In this document: piece after piece, positions 1 to 6,686 of the stretch
Layout: the number at the start of each line of letters is the position of its first letter
Position numbering within the stretch: the stretch's first letter is position 1
Assembly (NCBI GenBank): GCA_900553515.1
Contig: USDN01000060.1
Span: forward strand, 1 to 16,928
Source: an uncultured Blautia sp.
GTDB lineage: Bacteria > Bacillota > Clostridia > Lachnospirales > Lachnospiraceae
Length of the DNA: 16,928 nucleotides
Reading direction: 5' to 3'
Notes under the pieces: model-generated
What the model was told of the DNA's origin: nothing
Databases searched by the model: none
What the model saw: the letters and a program-made list of their open reading frames with translations, nothing else
Translations under genes and position numbers: made by a program

Positions 1-78
1 AGAACTTTGATATATATGCAAATATATTATAACGGAAGAAATTTTAATGGACAAGTATGGCTATGATAAAAATTCCTC

Positions 79-132
79 TTAACTTCCGTATCACATCGTA
101 ATATACTGTACTTGCATCAGTAATACAGTATA
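79..132 (+). promoter_or_regulatory. Promoter and inverted-repeat operator of the GntR/ABC cassette
   Basis: A sigma-A-like promoter is readable: -35 TTAACT (79-84), 17 bp spacer, -10 TATACT (102-107). The -10 lies inside a perfect inverted repeat, TATACTGTA (102-110) and TACAGTATA (124-132), separated by 13 bp. The repeat covers the -10 and the expected transcription start and sits just before the gene for the cassette's own GntR-type repressor. GntR dimers bind such repeats, so autorepression is the natural inference. The RBS AGGA (137-140) follows, 9 bases before the TTG start. Confidence 0.6.
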
Positions 133-149
133 AGTCAGGACAAAAAAGA

Positions 150-524
150 TTGGAACTATTAATTAACAACCACGCAATCAAACCTATATACGAACAAATA
201 TCTGACCAAATAAAGTCATTGATAATGAGCGGTGAATTGCAATCGGGCGAAGCTATTCCATCTATTCGTTCAATGGCTAAATCACTTCATATAAGTGTTT
301 TAACAGTACAAAAAGCCTATGACAAATTACAATCAGATGGATTTATTGAAACTACGGCAGGGAAAGGCTGTTTTGTATCTGCACAAAATCAAGATTTTTA
401 TTTAGAAGAACAACAAAAAAAGATTGAAAATCATTTCAATGAAGCCATCGAAATTGCACGCTCAAGCGGAATAAAGTTAGATAAATTGATTGGACTTTTG
501 TCACTGTTATACGAGGAGGATTAA
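150..524 (+). CDS. GntR-family transcriptional regulator, YtrA-like
   Basis: A 124-residue repressor of the short YtrA subfamily of GntR regulators. Residues about 10-78 form the winged helix-turn-helix: an IYEQISDQIKSLI opening, the SIRSMAKSLHISVLTVQKAYDKL recognition segment (split here as SIRSMAKSLHIS and VLTVQKAYDKL) and a GFIETTAGKGCFV wing. The C-terminal tail of about 45 residues is helical and too short for a ligand-binding domain, as is usual in YtrA proteins. The start is TTG, supported by AGGA 9 bases upstream. The gene ends 2 bases before the ATG of an ABC transporter ATPase, with GAGGAGG overlapping its last codons, so it is the first gene of a regulator-ATPase-permease operon. 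Such regulators usually repress their own operon, and a perfect inverted repeat overlaps the promoter. It appears intact although both downstream transporter genes are broken. The effector is unknown. Confidence 0.85.
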   Translation: MELLINNHAIKPIYEQISDQIKSLIMSGELQSGEAIPSIRSMAKSLHISVLTVQKAYDKLQSDGFIETTAGKGCFVSAQNQDFYLEEQQKKIENHFNEAIEIARSSGIKLDKLIGLLSLLYEED

Positions 525-526
525 GA

Positions 527-1392
527 ATGAATACAGCATTAACGATTACAGGCTTAACAAAGAACTATAGCCATTATACCACTTCACATTAGATAATATT
601 TCTTTCAGCATACCATCTGGAAGCATTGTAGGACTGATTGGAGAAAATGAAGCAGGAAAAAGCACAACCATCAACTCTATTTTAGGTCTTATAAAAAAAG
701 ATAGTGGAAAAATCACGATTTTAGACCACGATGTAGACACTCTTAACTATGCGGTGAAAGAAAAAATCGGTGTTGTATTTGATGGAAATAATTTTTCGGA
801 GGAATTAACACCTGTAAAATTAAGCAAAGTATTGCGAGATATTTATCCTTCATGGGAACAATCCTATTTTAATAGCCTATTAGACCAGTTGAATATACCC
901 GCAACAAAAAAGAATAAAGCTTTTTCAAAAGGAATGAAAATGAAACTTTCTATTGCAGCAGCATTTGCCCACCATCCTCAATTACTGATTTTGGATGAAG
1001 CAACCAGTGGTCTTGACCCGATAGTGAGGGATGATATTTTAGATATGTTTTTAGAATTCGTGCAGGATGAAGAACATTCTATTTTGGTATCATCTCATAT
1101 CACAAGCGATTTGGAAAAAGTTGCTGATTATATCGTTTTTATCCACGAAGGAAAAATGATTTTTTGTGAGCCAAAAGACGAACTATTAGAATGCTACGGA
1201 ATTATCAAATGTGGGGCAGCACAGTTTGAGGCTATTGACAAAAAAGACATCGTAACTTATCGCAAGCAGGCTTACGAGTGGCAAATATTAGTTACTAACC
1301 GGAAAAAAATGGCTAAGAAATATCCTAAAGCAATGGTTATTCCTGCTACAATAGACGAAATTATGCTGCTTTATGTGAAAGGAGAAAATTAA
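527..1392 (+). pseudogene. ABC transporter ATP-binding protein, frameshifted (YtrB/BcrA-like)
   Basis: The ATG at 527 has a good RBS (GAGGAGG inside the preceding gene) and starts MNTALTITGLTKNYSHY. That frame stops at TAG 590-592. The family sequence resumes one frame over from about 583 (FTLDNISFSIPSGSIVGLIG) and stays open to TAA at 1390-1392, so about one base is missing (or two extra) near 572-583. The rest is a recognisable ABC ATPase: Walker A region near 638-664, a signature-like SKGMKMKLSIA (about 927-959) as in bacitracin/YtrB-type ATPases, Walker B LLILDEATSGLDP (about 982-1020), and an H-loop SSHITSDLEK. A second lesion is visible: Walker A reads GENEAGKST, with Glu where the family has the conserved Gly. 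A 212-residue product could start at the ATG at 754 but would lack Walker A entirely. Most likely non-functional. A sequencing error could explain the frameshift but not easily the second lesion. Confidence 0.8.
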
Positions 1393-1785
1393 TGAAAGGA
1401 CTAATTCGCAATAACTTTTATTCAATGGAAAGTAATGTAAAAATATCTTTTATTATTGCATTGTTTTTGTCTATTGTGGCTTTTTTTGTAAAACACAATG
1501 CCTTTATTCAGATGATTATATCAATGCAAGTATTTGTTTTCATAGTGAATGTGTCCTCTTATGCTAAAAATCGGTACAGAAAAAAATGAGTTGATTATTC
1601 TTTTATCATCAATTGCTTCTATAGGATTGTTAATCTTATAATCTGCCATTTTAACACCATTAACTGGTGAAATGAACCTGAGAAATTCATTTGTAGGAAT
1701 GGTATCTACGATAGTTGCATTGACAATATTTATAATCTCTTATTTTGTTTCAGTAAGAATATATCGTCACAAAGAGTTTAGTTGA
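1392..1785 (+). pseudogene. ABC-2 type permease, internally deleted and interrupted
   Basis: The ATG overlaps the ATPase stop (TAATG) and has GGAGA upstream. The first about 55 residues look like the N-terminus of a small ABC-2 permease: a basic start, then hydrophobic stretches ISFIIALFLSIVAFFV and a second segment through VFIVNV. The frame ends at TGA 1587-1589. In another frame from 1561 the C-terminal part of the same kind of protein is readable (MLKIGTEKNELIILLSS, then after a stop SAILTPLTGEMNLRNSFVG and a final membrane segment IIFIISYFVSV-like), ending at TGA 1783-1785. That frame has an internal TAA at 1639-1641. The simplest reading is a large internal deletion that joined the N- and C-terminal thirds out of frame, plus a later stop. 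It cannot encode a working permease. Confidence 0.75.
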
Positions 1786-1793
1786 AGAATACT

Positions 1794-1861
1794 AAAAATA
1801 AGAATCTTCTTTAGAAATCAGAGGTTTTAGACCTAATCTTCTATAGGAGATTTTTATTTTT
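1794..1861 (+). terminator. Long hairpin terminator of the GntR/ABC cassette
   Basis: The arms 1794-1810 (AAAAATAAGAATCTTCT) and 1845-1861 (AGGAGATTTTTATTTTT) pair over 17 positions with only two G-T wobbles. An inner stem forms around AGGTTTTAGACCT. The 3' arm is itself T-rich and continues into TCTCTTTTTA. It lies 9 bases after the last stop of the permease remnant. The 5' arm is A-rich, so it may also act on the opposite strand. Confidence 0.7.
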
Positions 1862-1882
1862 CTCTTTTTACGGAAAAGTTTC

Positions 1883-1920
1883 AGGGGCAAATCTGACTCA
1901 TGTGAGTCAAATCTGCCCCT
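1883..1920. repeat. 38-bp imperfect palindrome between convergent units
   Basis: The sequence from AGGGGCA (1883) to TGCCCCT (1920) folds into an 18-bp stem with two mismatches and a 2-base centre around TGACTCA/TGAGTCA. It also contains a direct repeat, CAAATCTG, at 1888-1895 and 1908-1915. It sits between the cassette terminator and the 3' end of the minus-strand AAA ATPase gene. It has no strong T-run on either side, so it is at best a weak bidirectional terminator. It could instead be a dispersed palindromic intergenic repeat. Confidence 0.6.
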
Positions 1921-1990
1921 GTTTGGAACTATCATTTCCCGACAGCCCCTTTTTTATGATAAAGCCAGCGTCAGTGTACAAGAGGCTATA

Positions 1991-3475
1991 TCAGTCAAGA
2001 AGTTCTTTTACCGATTCCGGTGTAAATACTACTTCCTTTATATGGTCTACCTCGATCTGGTAAAGGGCATTTGCTGCCAGATGCTCTGCCGCCTGTTCCA
2101 GGTCACGTATTCCAGAAGTATCTGAATATTTCCGGATCACAGCATCCAGTGCATCTCCTTCTATAATACACTCATGAGTTTCCAAGCCCATTCTTTTCAG
2201 CACTTTTGGAAGAGCAAATCTGGAAAAGATCACCTTTTTTTCTTCAAAAGTATAATCTGGAATCTCAATAACAGCAAAACGAGACATCAGAGGCGCACTG
2301 ATCTGAGACTTATCGTTAGCCGTGGCAATTGGATAAACTCCAGATGTAGGAACCATACATTCCATATAATTATCCGTAAAGCCCAGATTATCCAGAAGTG
2401 TCAGAAGAACATCTGCCGGATTTCCATTTCCCTTACCTGATGCAGCCTTATCCAGTTCATTAATGATAAATACAAGATTTGACTCTCCGGCCATAGAAAA
2501 AGCTTCCAGGATGATACCCGGCTTTGCATTGGCATAAACACGGGAGCTTCCGGTCAGCTGCTCCGGATCGTTAATAGAACTCATGTCCAGGGTTGTCCAG
2601 GGCAGTTTCAGTATTTTTGCCACCGCATAGGCAATCTGAGATTTTCCTGTTCCTGCCGGTCCTACCAGAAGAAGTCCATAAGCCGGAAGGGTATGAGTCC
2701 TGTTGATCTGAATGATGGTCTCGATAATCCTCTGCTTTACTTTTTCCATTCCATAGAGAGTTTCATCCAGGATCCTTCTTGCCTCATCTGGATCGATGGC
2801 TTCAAAATAGTTGCTTTTCCACCGAATATTCATCATAATAGAAAGCGCTCTCTGAGCATGGCGCCGTTCCTCCTGTGAAACCTCTGCTGAACGTGCCACT
2901 GCAAGATTTCTTCTTGCCCAGAGACGGATATTATCAGGAAGCGTGCGGCCTGCACAGGTCATAAAATCTGTAATGCTCTGAAGACTGGTAAGTTTCAGAT
3001 CATCTCCATCCTCCATATCGTCTTCATCTGCCGGAAGTTCTGCCGGCGCACTGCTGGACAGAAGCCGTTCTATCATGTATTGAAGAAAACCGTCCTCAGC
3101 AGACAGTTTTTTACCGCCGCCAAAAGCAATCTCCCGTATTCTGTAAACACAGTACCCTTCTGTTCTGTTTTCTCCTGAAAGCCGTACATTGATCCTGTTC
3201 TCTCCCAGCCAGCGGATCAGACTTACAAATCGTGAGTCCACCTTACGGATATCTGCACTGGATGCTGTCTTTTCCTCTTTAAACTCAAAAGAAGTACGAT
3301 GGACAGGATTGGTAAATACCCCGCAGGAATGATGTGCCCACTGGCATTTCTGATTATCCAGGATCAGAATCGGTTTTTCCGGTGAAGCTTTGTCTTCATT
3401 GGATTGAAAAGTAGTATATGTGCATTCCGGTGTCGTTCCTTTTTCCGGAGTTTGGTTAAAATCAAAAACTGGCAT
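1991..3475 (-). CDS. Lon-like AAA+ ATPase without protease domain
   Basis: A 494-residue protein. Residues about 1-225 match nothing I recognise: a Cys/His-containing stretch near 44-59, then an acidic linker near 149-159 (ADEDDMEDGDD). Residues about 230-470 are an AAA+ module most like that of Lon: the lead-in ILDETLYGMEKVKQRI, Walker A GPAGTGKS (272-279), Walker B VFIINELDK with Asn339-Glu340, sensor-1 TAND (Asn387), a likely arginine finger in SRF (Arg399), and Lon-style sensor-2 SGIRDLE (Arg457). The protein ends shortly after sensor 2, so the Ser-Lys protease domain of Lon is absent. The chosen ATG has AGGAGG 6 bases upstream. An upstream ATG would add 25 residues and overlap topB. It lies 34 bp downstream of topB on the same strand, so it is probably co-transcribed with it. 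A remodelling or unfolding ATPase role is inferred; the substrate is unknown. Confidence 0.8.
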   Translation of the reverse strand: MPVFDFNQTPEKGTTPECTYTTFQSNEDKASPEKPILILDNQKCQWAHHSCGVFTNPVHRTSFEFKEEKTASSADIRKVDSRFVSLIRWLGENRINVRLSGENRTEGYCVYRIREIAFGGGKKLSAEDGFLQYMIERLLSSSAPAELPADEDDMEDGDDLKLTSLQSITDFMTCAGRTLPDNIRLWARRNLAVARSAEVSQEERRHAQRALSIMMNIRWKSNYFEAIDPDEARRILDETLYGMEKVKQRIIETIIQINRTHTLPAYGLLLVGPAGTGKSQIAYAVAKILKLPWTTLDMSSINDPEQLTGSSRVYANAKPGIILEAFSMAGESNLVFIINELDKAASGKGNGNPADVLLTLLDNLGFTDNYMECMVPTSGVYPIATANDKSQISAPLMSRFAVIEIPDYTFEEKKVIFSRFALPKVLKRMGLETHECIIEGDALDAVIRKYSDTSGIRDLEQAAEHLAANALYQIEVDHIKEVVFTPESVKELLD

Positions 3476-3509
3476 ATAGTTCCTCCTATGTAGTTCTGTT
3501 TTTTGAAGT

Positions 3510-5702
3510 TCAGTCCAGCTTAATCCCTGCAAGAGCCTGGGCAAAAGCATTATTTACAGGCTCTTTTGCTTCTTTCTGCTGCTGTTTCAGATATTTTTGT
3601 ACATCTTTTTTATTTACGCCTGCTCCCTCTTTTTTTCTTCTTGCCTGGAAAGAAGGCAGCTTTTCTTTATATCCACAGGCACAGATAAAAGTTTCTTCCT
3701 TTCCTTTTACGATCATTTCCATACGCTTATGGCATTTCGGACAGCGTGCATTGGTTGTTCTGGAAATAGTTTCCCGATACCCGCATTCACGATCCTGGCA
3801 TACCAGCATCTTACTGTTTTTTCCATTTACTGCCAGAAGTCGTTTGCCGCATTCGGGACATATCTTGTTTGTAATATTGTCATGGCGAAATGTTCCGCTT
3901 GCAGTTTTAATCTCATCAACAATCTCACAGGTATAATCTCTGATTTCTTTCAGGAAAGTATCCTGACGCAGCTTCCCTTTTGCAATATCCGAAAGCTTCT
4001 TTTCCCAGTCCGCAGTAAGCTCCGGTTTTTTCAGATCCTCCGGAACCAGTTCAAGAAGCTGCTTTGCTTTAGAAGTAAGATGGATCTCATTTCCTTTTTT
4101 CTCCATCATAAAGCTGTTAAACAGTTTTTCGATAATGTCTGCTCTGGTAGCAACGGTTCCCAGACCTCCGGTTTCTCCCAGAGTCTTTGCCGCCTGACGG
4201 TCTCCGGTAGATAAATATTTTACAGGATTTTCCATGGCAGCAAGAAGAGTAGCTTCCGTAAATCTTGCCGGCGGCTTTGTTTTTCCTTCTTTCAGACGGA
4301 TATCCAGGATCTTCAGCTTTTCTCCCTCTTTGTACACCGGAAGACTCTGGTCTTTCATCTCCTGTTCGTTTTCATCTTCTTCCTCCCGGTAATCTCCTTC
4401 ATAGACTTCTTTCCATCCAGGATTTTTCACTGTTTTTCCGCTGGCTGCAAACACATATCCCGAAGCTTCTGCCTCCATGGCAGTCTGTTCATATTCAAAG
4501 GCCGGATACAGAACACTTAAAAAGCGGCGCACCACCATATCGTAAATCTTTCTCTCTTCATTTGTCATATGGTCAAGCTGTACAAACTGCTCTGTAGGAA
4601 TAATGGCATGATGGTCGCTGACTTTCTTATCATCTACAAAGCTTCCATTTACCTGGATCGGTTTATTCAGTAAAGCTCCTGCCAGCTTCCGATAGGGTCC
4701 TGTGCCGCAGGCTTTCAGCCTTTCCTTGATGGTCGGTACTACGTCCTTTCCAATGTAACGGGAATCTGTTCTTGGGTAAGTAAGAACCTTATGGTTTTCA
4801 TAAAGTCTCTGCATGATGTTTAGCGTTTCTTTGGCAGAAAATCCATATTTCTGATTTGCTTCTCTCTGTAATGTAGTCAGGTCATAAAGCCCCGGCGCCT
4901 GGGTTTTCTTTGGCTTTTTTGTCACTGAAGTAATGGTCAGCGCTCCATCTTTTATTTTTTCCCGGATCTCCTCTGCTTTTTCCTTATGAAAAGTACGGAA
5001 ACTTCCGCTTTTCTGGTCTTTCCAGGTCCAGAGGATCTCCCCTGCATTTACTGTGATCCCATAATACTCTCTCGGCTGAAAATGTCGGATTTCTTCCTCC
5101 CGCATGGCGATAATGGCAAGAGTAGGCGTCTGTACACGGCCGCAGGAAAGCTGTGCATTATATTTGCAGGTCAGCGCTCTTGTACCATTCATTCCCACCA
5201 GCCAGTCTGCCTCTGCCCTTGCAGCTGCAGCCCGGTAAAGATCATTATATTCTCTTCCGTCCTTCAGGTTATGGAAACCGTCTCTGATGGCTTTATCCGT
5301 TACAGACGAGATCCACAGACGGCGGATGGGTTTCTTACATCCAGATTTATCAAGGATCCAGCGTGCAACCAGCTCTCCTTCTCTTCCTGCATCTGTAGCA
5401 ATAATGATATCTCCTACATCTTTTCGGAAAAGCTGTGCCTTTACCGCATTATACTGTTTCGCAGTCTGTCGGATCACTACCAGCTTCATGTGATCCGGCA
5501 TCATGGGAAGCGTACTCATTTCCCACTTCATATATTTTTTGTCATATTCCTCCGGATCGGCCAGTGTCACAAGATGCCCCAAAGCCCAGGTCACAATATA
5601 TTCCTTTCCTTCCAGACAGCCATTCCCTTTCTGACTGCATTGGAGGACTCTGGCAATATCTCTGGCAACCGAAGGTTTTTCTGCAATTACAAGTGATTTC
5701 AT
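3510..5702 (-). CDS. topB: DNA topoisomerase III (type IA)
   Basis: A 730-residue type IA topoisomerase, which passes one DNA strand through a transient break held by a 5'-phosphotyrosine and can decatenate single-stranded or gapped DNA. The Toprim domain starts at residue 1 (SLVIAEKPSVARDIA, Glu8) and carries the metal-binding ATDAGREGE at 102-110. The catalytic Tyr309 is in LTYPRTDSRYI. SCGRVQTPTLA (186-196) and TEATLLAAMENP with LGTVATRADII are further family motifs. The C-terminus has two zinc-ribbon-like Cys clusters (Cys615/618/635/640 and Cys654/657/674/676) and a basic tail, giving the length expected of Firmicutes TopB. The start has GAGAGG 8 bases upstream. A hairpin leader and an extended -10 promoter precede it, and a Lon-like AAA ATPase follows after 34 bp. 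Plasmid and ICE copies of topB exist, but no conjugation or partition genes are nearby, so a chromosomal copy is more likely. Confidence 0.95.
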   Translation of the reverse strand: MKSLVIAEKPSVARDIARVLQCSQKGNGCLEGKEYIVTWALGHLVTLADPEEYDKKYMKWEMSTLPMMPDHMKLVVIRQTAKQYNAVKAQLFRKDVGDIIIATDAGREGELVARWILDKSGCKKPIRRLWISSVTDKAIRDGFHNLKDGREYNDLYRAAAARAEADWLVGMNGTRALTCKYNAQLSCGRVQTPTLAIIAMREEEIRHFQPREYYGITVNAGEILWTWKDQKSGSFRTFHKEKAEEIREKIKDGALTITSVTKKPKKTQAPGLYDLTTLQREANQKYGFSAKETLNIMQRLYENHKVLTYPRTDSRYIGKDVVPTIKERLKACGTGPYRKLAGALLNKPIQVNGSFVDDKKVSDHHAIIPTEQFVQLDHMTNEERKIYDMVVRRFLSVLYPAFEYEQTAMEAEASGYVFAASGKTVKNPGWKEVYEGDYREEEDENEQEMKDQSLPVYKEGEKLKILDIRLKEGKTKPPARFTEATLLAAMENPVKYLSTGDRQAAKTLGETGGLGTVATRADIIEKLFNSFMMEKKGNEIHLTSKAKQLLELVPEDLKKPELTADWEKKLSDIAKGKLRQDTFLKEIRDYTCEIVDEIKTASGTFRHDNITNKICPECGKRLLAVNGKNSKMLVCQDRECGYRETISRTTNARCPKCHKRMEMIVKGKEETFICACGYKEKLPSFQARRKKEGAGVNKKDVQKYLKQQQKEAKEPVNNAFAQALAGIKLD

Positions 5703-5735
5703 AAACGATTACCTCTCATATATGTTATTCTGATC

Positions 5736-5771
5736 TTTCTCACAGACTACTGCTTCTTTATCTGTGAGAAA
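5736..5771 (-). promoter_or_regulatory. Hairpin or operator in the topB leader
   Basis: A perfect 11-bp inverted repeat, TTTCTCACAGA (5736-5746) and TCTGTGAGAAA (5761-5771), with a 14-base loop. It lies 33 bases upstream of the topB start and downstream of the proposed promoter, so it would be in the transcript leader. No T-run follows on the minus strand, so it is not a terminator for topB. It could be an mRNA hairpin or a protein-binding site. Confidence 0.5.
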
Positions 5772-5790
5772 CATTTTTTCACATAAAAGG

Positions 5791-5819
5791 ATTGTAACAC
5801 GACATGCGCAAAAATACCA
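5791..5819 (-). promoter_or_regulatory. Probable topB promoter (extended -10)
   Basis: On the minus strand TGTTACAAT gives an extended -10 (TACAAT at 5791-5796 with TG one base upstream). A poor -35, TGGTAT (5814-5819), lies 17 bp away. The -35 region overlaps the terminator stem of the upstream response regulator gene. Confidence 0.4.
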
Positions 5820-5835
5820 TGGGAAACCCCATGGC
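5811..5835 (-). terminator. Terminator of the response regulator gene
   Basis: A perfect 7-bp stem, CCATGGG (5817-5823) and CCCATGG (5828-5834), with a 4-base loop. On the minus strand it is followed by TATTTTTG and preceded by an A-rich run. It lies about 47 bp past the stop of the response regulator gene and separates it from topB. Confidence 0.6.
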
Positions 5836-5881
5836 ATCTGTTTTTCTCTTATTTTTTTATTTCTTCTGCCAATACAGAAGA

Positions 5882-6547
5882 TTATTTTCCCATCTTATAT
5901 CCGATTCCCCGGACTGTTTCAATCAGATCTCCTGCTTCTCCCAATTTCTGGCGCAAAGTCCTGATATGTACATCCACGGTTCTGCTCTCTCCGTCAAATT
6001 CATATCCCCAGATCTGATTAAGAAGCTGCGTTCTGGACAGCACCATACCACTGTTTTTCAATAAAAGACAAAGCATCTCATATTCCTTCAAGGTAAGGCT
6101 GACCGGTTCTTTATTTACTGTTACCATATGTTTGGAAGGGCATACATACAGGCTTCCGATCCTGTATTCTTCTGCACCTTTATCCTCTGCCCGACGAAGT
6201 CTTGCACGAACCCTGGAAATAAGCTCCATCATACGGAAGGGCTTGGGAATGTAATCATCTGCACCGCTGTCCAGCCCCAGAACAGTATCATATTCACTGC
6301 CCTTTGCCGTAAGCATGATAACCGGAAGTTTCCTGGTATCCGGTCTTGCCCTTAATTTTTTCAGTATACTGATCCCGTCTTCTTCCGGCAGCATAATATC
6401 CAGAAGAATCAGAGAAGGCAGCTCTTTTTCCAGTTCTTTCCAAAAAAGAGAGGGTCTTTCAAACCCCTTTGCATCCATATCCTGACTTTTTAATGTATAT
6501 ACAACAAGTTCTCTGATGCTTTCATCATCTTCCACCAGATAGATCAT
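5882..6547 (-). CDS. OmpR/PhoB-family response regulator
   Basis: A 221-residue two-component response regulator with the standard two-domain layout. The receiver domain covers residues about 1-115: acidic pocket Glu6-Asp7-Asp8, phospho-acceptor Asp50 in LILLDIMLPEEDG, Thr80 in VIMLTAKG, and Lys102 in YIPKPF. The winged-helix DNA-binding domain (about 125-221) ends in TVDVHIRTLRQKLGEAG and ETVRGIGYKM, typical of the OmpR/PhoB class. The start has GGAGGT 6 bases upstream. No histidine kinase gene is adjacent: topB lies downstream behind a terminator, and a divergent lipid kinase gene lies upstream. It is therefore either an orphan or is paired with a kinase elsewhere. Its upstream region has no good -35 but has 11-bp-spaced direct repeats, which suggests autoregulation. 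Target genes cannot be told from the sequence. Confidence 0.92.
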   Translation of the reverse strand: MIYLVEDDESIRELVVYTLKSQDMDAKGFERPSLFWKELEKELPSLILLDIMLPEEDGISILKKLRARPDTRKLPVIMLTAKGSEYDTVLGLDSGADDYIPKPFRMMELISRVRARLRRAEDKGAEEYRIGSLYVCPSKHMVTVNKEPVSLTLKEYEMLCLLLKNSGMVLSRTQLLNQIWGYEFDGESRTVDVHIRTLRQKLGEAGDLIETVRGIGYKMGK

Positions 6548-6584
6548 CTGCTTACCTCCGGTTTTCTCACATTTTTCTTTTTAC

Positions 6585-6630
6585 AGTATAAATATCTTTC
6601 GTTAAATTTCCTGTAGGCTTCCGGTTAAAT
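6585..6630 (-). promoter_or_regulatory. Response regulator promoter with candidate PhoB-like box
   Basis: On the minus strand TATACT (6585-6590) is a good -10, but the -35 position (6608-6613, CAGGAA) matches poorly. That position is one half of a direct repeat, GGAA at 6608-6611 and 6619-6622, spaced 11 bp. This is the spacing at which OmpR/PhoB proteins bind and replace a -35. The block is flanked by direct copies of GTTAAAT at 6601-6607 and 6624-6630. Autoregulation is inferred. Confidence 0.4.
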
Positions 6631-6632
6631 GA

Positions 6633-6661
6633 TTGTAAAATCCTGTCTAAAATGGTATGAT
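6633..6661 (+). promoter_or_regulatory. Promoter of the lipid kinase gene
   Basis: -35 TTGTAA (6633-6638), 17 bp spacer, -10 TATGAT (6656-6661), 25 bases before the ATG. An AGGAGG ribosome binding site lies at 6676-6681. The -35 is immediately next to the candidate response regulator box, so both divergent genes could be affected by it. Confidence 0.65.
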
Positions 6662-6686
6662 AGACTGAAATCTACAGGAGGATATC

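Noticed and set aside
1..66. A frame open from the first base to TGA at 64-66 (ends NGRNFNGQVWL), possibly the tail of an upstream gene
   Set aside because: Only 21 codons are visible, in very AT-rich DNA with no recognisable family. It cannot be told from chance.
32..89. Inverted repeat ACGGAAG (32-38) and CTTCCGT (83-89)
   Set aside because: Seven-base arms 44 bases apart with no following T-run; its 3' arm overlaps the promoter -35. Weak and easily due to chance.
4986..5696. A 236-codon frame antisense to topB
   Set aside because: It overlaps conserved TopB motifs on the other strand and has a Cys/Ser/His-rich composition typical of a shadow frame.
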